Assembly (NCBI GenBank): GCA_044237775.1
Contig: JBIIEO010000001.1
Span: 1-64,000 of the forward strand
Direction of reading: 5' to 3'
DNA length: 64,000 nt
Source of the DNA: UBA3006 sp044237775
Lineage (GTDB): Bacteria > Actinomycetota > Acidimicrobiia > Acidimicrobiales > Ilumatobacteraceae
In this document: positions 58,898 to 64,000 of the stretch, piece after piece
How positions within the stretch are numbered: position 1 is the stretch's first letter
Layout of the letters: each line of letters begins with the position of its first letter
Notes under the pieces: generated by a model
The model's input: only the letters and a program-made list of their open reading frames with translations
What the model was told of the DNA's origin: nothing
Databases searched by the model: none
Made by a program: the position numbers and the translations under genes

Positions 58898-59824
58898 TTA
58901 TCCGACAACCACATCCACGATGATTGACAAGAACAACACCGACACATAGGTGATGGAAAACGTAAAGACCCGCATCGCCCGCGCTTCAGAGGGGTCAGAT
59001 CGCAGGCGCGCCGTCATAATGACAAATGCCACGCCCAATACCAAGGCTGTAATTCCGTAGATCCAGTCCAATTCCGACAGGGGAATCACGGCCAGCGATG
59101 ACGCGAGAACCAGCACCGCGTAGAGCATCATCTGCCGAATCGTGTGCTCCATTGAGGCGACCACCGGCAGCATCGGTACGCCCGCGTTGCGATAGTCGGC
59201 GGTGTACTTAATGGCAAGCGCCCAAAAATGCGGTGGCGTCCACAAAAAGATGAAGACAAACAGCACAACCGGTGCCCAGTCGAGCGAGCCACGAACCGCT
59301 GCCCAACCGACAAGAACGGGGACTGCGCCGGCTGCACCACCAATGACGATGTTTTGGCGACTCGTTCGCTTGAGCCACAGTGAATAAACAAAAACGTAGA
59401 ACGCGGTCGCAGATAACGCCAGCAATGCCGCCAACAAATTGGCGAACGCCCACAAGACAACGAACGCTGCAATTTCCAGAACAAGCGCAAATACCAGAGC
59501 CTCGGTGGGACCAACCACGCCAGTCACGAGCGGTCGATGCTTGGTGCGCTCCATCAGTCGATCGATATCGCGATCGATGTACATGTTGATTGCGTTCGCG
59601 CCGCCCGCAGCGAGGGTTCCACCCACCAGGGTCGCAACCATCAAGCCCACCGATGGCCACCCGCCCTCCGCAAGCACCATCGTCGGGATGGTGGTTACCA
59701 ACAACAGCTCAATGATCCGTGGTTTGGTGAGGGCAATAAATCCCCTCACTCGTGACGTCGATGGGCCCGTCGACTCGTGGCGGAACAGCCGAGACGGCAC
59801 CAGCGGTTTTTCGGGGAGTGCCAC
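58898..59824 (-). CDS. ctaB: Protoheme IX farnesyltransferase (haem O synthase)
   Basis: This 308-residue UbiA-type prenyltransferase has nine spans. The first Asp-rich motif is NAINMYIDRDIDRLMERTKHRP, and WTPPHFWALAIKYTADYRNAGVPMLP is the second. It farnesylates haem b to haem o for the A-type oxidase downstream. GTG 59824 is chosen because the family-length N-terminus begins there; a frame to 59896 adds a Cys/Ser-rich tail without similarity. ctaA is not in the window. Confidence 0.94.
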   Translation of the reverse strand: MALPEKPLVPSRLFRHESTGPSTSRVRGFIALTKPRIIELLLVTTIPTMVLAEGGWPSVGLMVATLVGGTLAAGGANAINMYIDRDIDRLMERTKHRPLVTGVVGPTEALVFALVLEIAAFVVLWAFANLLAALLALSATAFYVFVYSLWLKRTSRQNIVIGGAAGAVPVLVGWAAVRGSLDWAPVVLFVFIFLWTPPHFWALAIKYTADYRNAGVPMLPVVASMEHTIRQMMLYAVLVLASSLAVIPLSELDWIYGITALVLGVAFVIMTARLRSDPSEARAMRVFTFSITYVSVLFLSIIVDVVVG

Positions 59825-59903
59825 GCCCCAAAGACTACGGGCGCAACTCCATCTGCATCCAGCCGACCAACTACTTGAACTGATATCGCGGCACAATGTG
59901 CGG

Positions 59904-60209
59904 GTGAGCGAAACCGAGGTGCTCCCTCATCGCAATGTCGAAGGCGACTCTGCTGAACACACCGACATCGACCGGCCATGGATTGTCCTTGTGTGGAACG
60001 ACCCAATCAATCTCATGTCGTACGTCACCTTTGTTCTGCAGAAGGTGTTTGGCTACAGCAAAGAAAAAGCCACTGCGCTCATGCTCGACGTGCACCATAA
60101 GGGTCGCGCCGTTGTGTCCTCGGGCACTCGTGAACACGCAGAAATTGACGTCTACCGACTCCACGAACACGGGCTATGGGCAACGATGCAACGGGAAGAC
60201 AACGGCTGA
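59904..60209 (+). CDS. clpS: ATP-dependent Clp protease adaptor ClpS
   Basis: This is a 101-residue N-degron adaptor. The N-terminal tail is followed by PWIVLVWNDPINLMSYVTFVL, the substrate pocket with the Asn-Asp pair. KATALMLDVHHKGRAVV supplies the helix contacting ClpC/ClpA and the conserved Met/His. It hands N-end-rule substrates to ClpCP. GTG 59904 gives the usual length, and an upstream frame crosses the divergent ctaB start. It overlaps the DUF2017 gene by three bases (TGATG). Confidence 0.94.
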   Translation: MSETEVLPHRNVEGDSAEHTDIDRPWIVLVWNDPINLMSYVTFVLQKVFGYSKEKATALMLDVHHKGRAVVSSGTREHAEIDVYRLHEHGLWATMQREDNG

Positions 60210-60706
60210 TGTTTCGCAAAGGCCCAGTGCGCCACATCGACGGCGGTTACCGCGTCGACGTCGATGCAGCCCATCGACGGATACTTGCTGACTTGATTAG
60301 CCAACTGCGCGACGAAGTCATGGGAAATGCTGGCGACGACCGATTCCGTCGACTGTTCCCTGTCGCTTACCACGAGGACCCCGACCACGACGGTGAGTAC
60401 CAGCGTCTTATGCACGGAGAACTATTGGCGTCTCGGCTCGATGCGATAACCACCGCATTGACCACACTCGGTCGAGATGCGCAGAGTGACTCAATCGACA
60501 TCAACGATGCCGAACTCGATGCCATGATGCGCTCCTTCAACGACCTGCGCCTCGTTCTGGGCACGCTGCTCGACGTGCATGAGGACGACCACATCGAACC
60601 ACCTGCCGACGATCCTGCTTTCGCCCACTTTCAGCTCTACGGCTACCTGGGCTGGCTTCTCGAATGGCTGGTCCAAGCCCAACAAGAGGCGCGTGACGAC
60701 CGCTGA
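60209..60706 (+). CDS. DUF2017 family protein
   Basis: This is a 165-residue acidic, helical protein of the DUF2017 family, which follows clpS in many actinobacteria. Features are RRLFPVAYHEDPDHDGEYQRLM, a central ELDAMMRSFNDLRLVLGTLLDV segment and the C-terminal YGYLGWLLEWLVQA. No catalytic motif is evident and there is no membrane span. Its ATG shares a base with the clpS stop, so a role with ClpS/ClpC is likely but undetermined. Confidence 0.85.
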   Translation: MFRKGPVRHIDGGYRVDVDAAHRRILADLISQLRDEVMGNAGDDRFRRLFPVAYHEDPDHDGEYQRLMHGELLASRLDAITTALTTLGRDAQSDSIDINDAELDAMMRSFNDLRLVLGTLLDVHEDDHIEPPADDPAFAHFQLYGYLGWLLEWLVQAQQEARDDR

Positions 60707-60773
60707 CTCGTGAGTGAACGGTGGGCACCCACTGGTAGATTTCTAGGGCTCTTCCAACTGAATTTGAGTCCGA

Positions 60774-60849
60774 GCCCCCATCGTCTAGTGGCCTAGGACA
60801 CCACCCTTTCAAGGTGGCGGCACGGGTTCGAATCCCGTTGGGGGTGCCA
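60774..60849 (+). tRNA. tRNA-Glu (TTC)
   Basis: This 76-base cloverleaf has acceptor GCCCCCA pairing with TGGGGGT (one G-T pair). The anticodon loop CTTTCAA carries TTC, and the T arm is ACGGG-TTCGAAT-CCCGT. The 3' CCA is encoded. It is the first of three tRNAs after the clpS-DUF2017 operon. Confidence 0.97.
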
Positions 60850-60895
60850 AAGCAATACAGCAAGACCAAGTGCGCGGAATCTTTCCGCTTCATCT

Positions 60896-60969
60896 GGTCC
60901 CGTGGTGAAGTTGGAGTTCACGCCGGCCTGTCAAGCCGGAGGTCGCGGGTTCGAGTCCCGTCGGGACCG
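60896..60969 (+). tRNA. tRNA-Asp (GTC)
   Basis: This is a 74-base cloverleaf with acceptor GGTCCCG/CGGGACC, anticodon loop CTGTCAA (GTC) and T loop TTCGAGT. The discriminator is G. CCA is not encoded (CT follows), so it must be added by the nucleotidyltransferase. Confidence 0.97.
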
Positions 60970-60994
60970 CTGAGTCAGTGTTCGCACTGCTCAA

Positions 60995-61067
60995 GGTCGG
61001 GTAGCTCAGTTGGCAGAGCACGCGCCTGAAAAGCGCGGGGTCACCGGATCGACGCCGGTCCCGACCA
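60995..61067 (+). tRNA. tRNA-Phe (GAA)
   Basis: This is a 73-base cloverleaf with acceptor GGTCGGG/CCCGACC. The anticodon stem CGCGC/GCGCG has loop CTGAAAA (GAA), and the discriminator is A. The T loop is ATCGACG: position 54 is A instead of the near-universal T. CCA is not encoded. Confidence 0.95.
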
Positions 61068-61072
61068 CAATC

Positions 61073-61097
61073 GTTCGTTCACACAGGGTGAACGAAC
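61073..61097. terminator. Bidirectional hairpin between tRNA cluster and tesB
   Basis: GTTCGTTCAC (61073-61082) pairs perfectly with GTGAACGAAC (61088-61097) over a 5-base loop. It separates the plus-strand tRNAs from the convergent minus-strand tesB operon. No U-tract follows on either strand, as is common for actinobacterial terminators. Confidence 0.6.
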
Positions 61098-61110
61098 CAC
61101 GTACCCACGC

Positions 61111-61917
61111 TCACTCGGGGCGAATACGAACCAGAGTCTCTTGAGCGATCGTCGCAACGTGTGTGCCGTCGACTGCAAACACGTACCCCTGAGCGAGTCC
61201 TCTGCCGTTCGTGTAGTTCACGCACGACATTTCATACAGATGCCATTCGTGAGCAGCAACAGGACGATGAAACCAAATCGTGTGGTCAAGACTTGCGCTG
61301 AATCTCCTCCCCTCATCGGAGGCTTTGCGAAACCGGTGGTCTGCATTGACCACGCTTTCCGTTGGCAAATCATCGGAGAGAAATGCAAGTGCGCAGCGGT
61401 TTAACAACTCGCCGCCCAAGGGAGTTGACGTTTTCATCCATGCGGCAGTTCGACCAAGACCTCCCCGTGCAGTTGCATAGACATCCTCCATCTCGATATT
61501 GCGGCGCTCAAGAAACGGCATCCATGACGCATCGGGCAAGACATCTGGTGCAGGAAGATCGTCGACGCTCGCCATCGGCGATATCTCGAATGTCTCTTCG
61601 GCTACCTGGAATGATGCTTCAAGATTCAAGATCGCGTCACCAGACTGCCGAGCAACAACGCGCCGCGTGCAGAAACTTCGCCCATCACGAATACGATCCA
61701 CGTCGTAGTCGACATGACAAGTGTTGTCCCCTCGACGAATGAAGTACGCGCGCAATGAGTGTGGGAGAAACCCCTCCTCAACAGTGAACGCCGCGGCGCG
61801 CAACGCCTGCGCCACGATGTGACCGCCATACAGGCCGCCCCACGAGTACTCGTAGCCCACTCCGGAGAATGTGTCGGCACCCGTCGGCGTGAGTTCGAGA
61901 AGTTCGCCGAGGGTCAT
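61111..61917 (-). CDS. tesB: Acyl-CoA thioesterase II (TesB-like)
   Basis: This is a 268-residue double-hotdog thioesterase. The N-terminal hotdog has GGLYGGHIVAQALRAA, then LPHSLRAYFIRRGD and RRVVARQSGDAILNLEASF. The C-terminal hotdog has SASLDHTIWFHRP and NGRGLAQGYVFAVDGTHVATIAQE with the catalytic Gln. It hydrolyses medium- to long-chain acyl-CoA. It is the last gene of a minus-strand unit after the cupredoxin-like gene (7-base gap). Confidence 0.9.
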   Translation of the reverse strand: MTLGELLELTPTGADTFSGVGYEYSWGGLYGGHIVAQALRAAAFTVEEGFLPHSLRAYFIRRGDNTCHVDYDVDRIRDGRSFCTRRVVARQSGDAILNLEASFQVAEETFEISPMASVDDLPAPDVLPDASWMPFLERRNIEMEDVYATARGGLGRTAAWMKTSTPLGGELLNRCALAFLSDDLPTESVVNADHRFRKASDEGRRFSASLDHTIWFHRPVAAHEWHLYEMSCVNYTNGRGLAQGYVFAVDGTHVATIAQETLVRIRPE

Positions 61918-61924
61918 GTCGCCG

Positions 61925-62332
61925 CTACTCGACGACCAGCACCATCAACACGTCACCGGTCATATGGCTTTCGACTTCGAACTCGCCAGCATCAGATGCC
62001 ACAAATTGCATGATCGCCGCCTCGCCGGCAGGAGTCATGGCACCACCGAGGTCATACCCGTGCAGGTGGAACTCATCGTCCTCGTTCGGGTTCACGAATA
62101 CAAGTCGTACCTCGGTACCCGCTGCAACAGTCAAGAGCGTGTCCGCTCCGGAATTCTCACCCACGGTGACCGCAAACTCGGTCACACCATCGACACCTGA
62201 TTCGTCAGAAACGTCTTCTACCGAGTCATCCACAACAACCGTGTCGTCAGCCGATGTATCCACTTCATCAGACGACGAGCACGAAGCGGCAATAACGAGT
62301 GCGGCAAATACAGCAAGGATGTTCTTGTTCAC
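61925..62332 (-). CDS. Cupredoxin-like lipoprotein
   Basis: This is a 135-residue secreted protein. The signal peptide ends in a lipobox (AASC at ~18), then comes an Asp/Ser-rich linker and a ~90-residue beta-sandwich domain. FVNPNEDDEFHLHGYDL holds His residues in the position of a cupredoxin copper ligand, and ESHMTGDVLMVLVVE ends the domain. Such EfeO/cupredoxin-type lipoproteins may bind copper or iron. It overlaps pyrE by four bases, an odd partner for a nucleotide gene. Confidence 0.75.
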   Translation of the reverse strand: MNKNILAVFAALVIAASCSSSDEVDTSADDTVVVDDSVEDVSDESGVDGVTEFAVTVGENSGADTLLTVAAGTEVRLVFVNPNEDDEFHLHGYDLGGAMTPAGEAAIMQFVASDAGEFEVESHMTGDVLMVLVVE

Positions 62333-62898
62333 GTCCCGAAACGATAGCCAAGGTCAGGTGCGATCAACATCGGGTTATAGGCAATGCCGGCATTCCTTGC
62401 CATCGCCTCACATGTTCCTCCTCGGTCCACGATCACGGTGATGAACACGGGGTGAGCACCAAACTCCCGAACGGCCTCGACCGCCTCGAAGATCGACGTG
62501 CCACGGGTCACGGTGTCTTCAACGATCGCCACCCGATCACCAGGACGTAGTGCCCCAGCAATTCGACCCGTAACGCCATGATCTTTTGCTTCCTTGCGCA
62601 CACTGAAGCTCCGTAGCAAACGACCCCGCGTTGCCGCAACCGCGGCGATACCGAATGCAACAGGATCAGCACCCATCGTTAGTCCACCAATTGCATCGAC
62701 CTCCATGGGCAACAACTGCAATGCGACATCAGCAACAGCGAGTATTCCCTCTGGGCTACACGCAGTTTGCTTGGTATCTAGGAACCACTCACTCGTTCGC
62801 CCCGACTTCAACGTGAACGAACCACGCTTCAATGAATGCTCGAGCACATGCCGGCGCAGAGACTCGCGATGGTCATCAAGAGCCGGCAATTCACTCAT
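62329..62898 (-). CDS. pyrE: Orotate phosphoribosyltransferase
   Basis: This is a 189-residue PRPP transferase. The PRPP loop is VAIVEDTVTRGTS, and SGRTSEWFLDTK binds orotate near the N-terminus. GADPVAFGIAAVAATRGR and VRKEAKDHG are family segments. It forms OMP in pyrimidine synthesis. It overlaps purB and the lipoprotein gene by four bases each. Confidence 0.95.
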   Translation of the reverse strand: MSELPALDDHRESLRRHVLEHSLKRGSFTLKSGRTSEWFLDTKQTACSPEGILAVADVALQLLPMEVDAIGGLTMGADPVAFGIAAVAATRGRLLRSFSVRKEAKDHGVTGRIAGALRPGDRVAIVEDTVTRGTSIFEAVEAVREFGAHPVFITVIVDRGGTCEAMARNAGIAYNPMLIAPDLGYRFGT

Positions 62899-64000
62899 AA
62901 ACCAAGGCCATCTAGGGCATCAACAGCCAAGTGCGCATGACGCAGCATTCGCTGTTCATTGAACACGTGAGCAATGGTCTCCGACCCAAATCCGATCCGG
63001 TCGTCTTTCGCCACCACCTCACGCAAGGGCAGTCGTTGCGACCATGCCGTCGCGGATGCTTCTTGCACGAGTCGGTATGCGTCGTCGCGAGATCTACCCG
63101 CATCGACAAGCGCAAGTAGCACCGACTGCGAGTAGACCGTGTCCAATCCCGCCTCGATGTTGGTTGTCATACGGGTCGAGTCAACCTCCAAGCCCGCAAT
63201 CAGCCGAGTTAGTCGTCGGACGACATAGAACGCAAGCATCGATGCATCTGGCAAAACAATCCGTTCGGCAGATGAATGGGAGATGTCTCGTTCGTGCCAC
63301 AACGCAACGTTCTGCATACCCGTAGCCAGGTGGCCACGCAACACCCGTGAGAGCCCGGTCAACGTTTCAGCAGAAATTGGATTGCGCTTGTGAGGCATTG
63401 CTGACGAACCTTTCTGGCCCGGCTTAAAGCCTTCACGCACCTCTCCTACCTCGGATCGTTGCAGGTGACGCAACTCGACAGCAATCGATTCGATGGTGGT
63501 TCCAATGCTTGCGCACGCCCATAGATATTCGGCATGACGATCACGGGCAATCACTTGGGTGGCAGGTACGGCCACAAGGCCAAGTGCACTCGCAACATCT
63601 TGCTCCACCTGCGGATCGATGTTCGAATACGTGCCGACTGCTCCAGAGAGCTTGCACACCGATATCCCATCGCGGGCCGCACGCAACCGTTGCCGGTCGC
63701 GATCAAGCTGCAATGCCCAAAGTGCTGCCTTGGCACCAAACGTGGTGAGTTCGGCATGCATCCCATGCGTGCGACCCATCATCGTGGTCGCACGGTGTTT
63801 CCGGGCAAGACCAACCACCTCACGAATCAAGCCATCAAGCGCATTATTTATTGCCGTGGCGGCATCGCGCAACATCCAGCACCACGCTGTGTCCACCACA
63901 TCACTGCTCGTGAGTCCGTGGTGAATCCACGCTCCCTCTGGCACACCAATACGTTGCTGAACGACATCCACGAATGCGGCCACATCGTGATCGGTCACCC
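62895..64000 (-). CDS. purB: Adenylosuccinate lyase, 5'-truncated by the window
   Basis: At least 367 residues of the lyase are visible; the N-terminus lies beyond the right edge. The signature GSSAMPHKRNPI carries the catalytic Ser loop. HHGLTSSDVVDT and MGRTHGMHAEL supply further active-site residues. It cleaves SAICAR and adenylosuccinate in purine synthesis. The C-terminal LAVDALDGLGL end overlaps pyrE by four bases. Confidence 0.95.
   Translation of the reverse strand, partial: VTDHDVAAFVDVVQQRIGVPEGAWIHHGLTSSDVVDTAWCWMLRDAATAINNALDGLIREVVGLARKHRATTMMGRTHGMHAELTTFGAKAALWALQLDRDRQRLRAARDGISVCKLSGAVGTYSNIDPQVEQDVASALGLVAVPATQVIARDRHAEYLWACASIGTTIESIAVELRHLQRSEVGEVREGFKPGQKGSSAMPHKRNPISAETLTGLSRVLRGHLATGMQNVALWHERDISHSSAERIVLPDASMLAFYVVRRLTRLIAGLEVDSTRMTTNIEAGLDTVYSQSVLLALVDAGRSRDDAYRLVQEASATAWSQRLPLREVVAKDDRIGFGSETIAHVFNEQRMLRHAHLAVDALDGLGL

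Noticed and set aside
60721..60732. GTGGGCACCCAC palindrome before the tRNA cluster
   Set aside because: Only 4-5 pairs with a minimal loop, not followed by a T-run; too weak to call a terminator.
1..64000. CRISPR arrays, IS elements, prophage, integrases, toxin-antitoxin pairs
   Set aside because: No regularly spaced repeats, transposase, integrase or phage structural motifs were found on either strand.

Overview
The window looks like a chromosomal segment of an actinobacterium, most likely Acidimicrobiia (Ilumatobacter-like). Base composition appears to be in the mid-50s % GC by eye. Supporting markers are an actinobacterial-type Tad pilus operon, ClpS followed by a DUF2017 protein, a methionine aminopeptidase with a SEC-C zinc motif, a CtaC-CtaD-CtaE-CtaG caa3-type oxidase locus with ctaB and an ABC transporter, and many promoters that look leaderless. 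The class assignment is an inference, not a database result. I found no rRNA, IS element, prophage, CRISPR array or replication origin, and no gene-free stretch over 300 bases.

Region 1 (1-28855, all + strand) is one surface-glycan locus of 29 genes, mostly coupled by 4-base ATGA/GTGA/TTGA overlaps. It opens with a small membrane protein and a nucleotide-sugar dehydrogenase. A near-complete nonulosonic (legionaminic-type) acid pathway follows: SDR (LegB candidate), aminotransferase (LegC), hydrolysing 2-epimerase (LegG/NeuC), synthase (LegI/NeuB), NeuD/PglD-type acyltransferase (LegH candidate), CBS-nucleotidyltransferase (PtmE-like) and CMP-sugar synthetase (LegF/NeuA). A PseA/WbpG amidotransferase with HisH- and HisF-like partners then suggests an acetamidino derivative. 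Downstream are a sulfotransferase-like protein, three surface-carbohydrate proteins that may be glycosyltransferases, an unusual four-enzyme set (2-hydroxyacid dehydrogenase, HpaI-type aldolase, Gfo/Idh oxidoreductase, IMPase-like phosphatase), a 6-phosphogluconolactonase homologue, and a CDP-glucose branch (RfbF, RfbG, 3,5-epimerase-like, SDR). The locus ends with a GT2, a DegT-like protein, a tandem FemAB protein and a polytopic Wzy-like protein.

Region 2 (28808-35559, - strand) is a Tad/Flp pilus operon: CpaB-like SAF protein, TadA ATPase, TadB, TadC, a 61-residue Flp-like pilin, two TadE-like and one TadG-like pseudopilins, and a membrane-anchored BTAD regulator. Prepilin peptidase and TadZ are not in the window.

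Region 3 (35708-48866) is housekeeping and metabolism in short mixed-strand units: map, coaA, a HAD hydrolase, a DauR-like regulator with a YkoF-type thiamine-binding protein, an M20 amidohydrolase with a CoA-transferase, dut and orn, a GT2, an MBL hydrolase, an acyl-ACP thioesterase, a TlpA-like thioredoxin with CcdA, pdxH and serS.

Region 4 (48926-59824) is respiratory: an ABC exporter, then on the minus strand ctaB, an accessory three-gene set, and the catalytic oxidase ctaC-ctaD-ctaE-subunit IV-ctaG. The accessory set is the most unusual feature. It holds a subunit I paralogue that has lost all six haem/CuB histidines and the cross-linked tyrosine, a subunit III paralogue, and a CtaF-like membrane protein with a C-terminal beta-rich domain. 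It may be a catalytically dead partner module for the caa3 oxidase.

Region 5 (59904-64000) carries clpS with a DUF2017 gene, three tRNAs (Glu-TTC, Asp-GTC, Phe-GAA), a strong hairpin terminator, tesB, a cupredoxin-like lipoprotein, pyrE, and purB running off the right edge.
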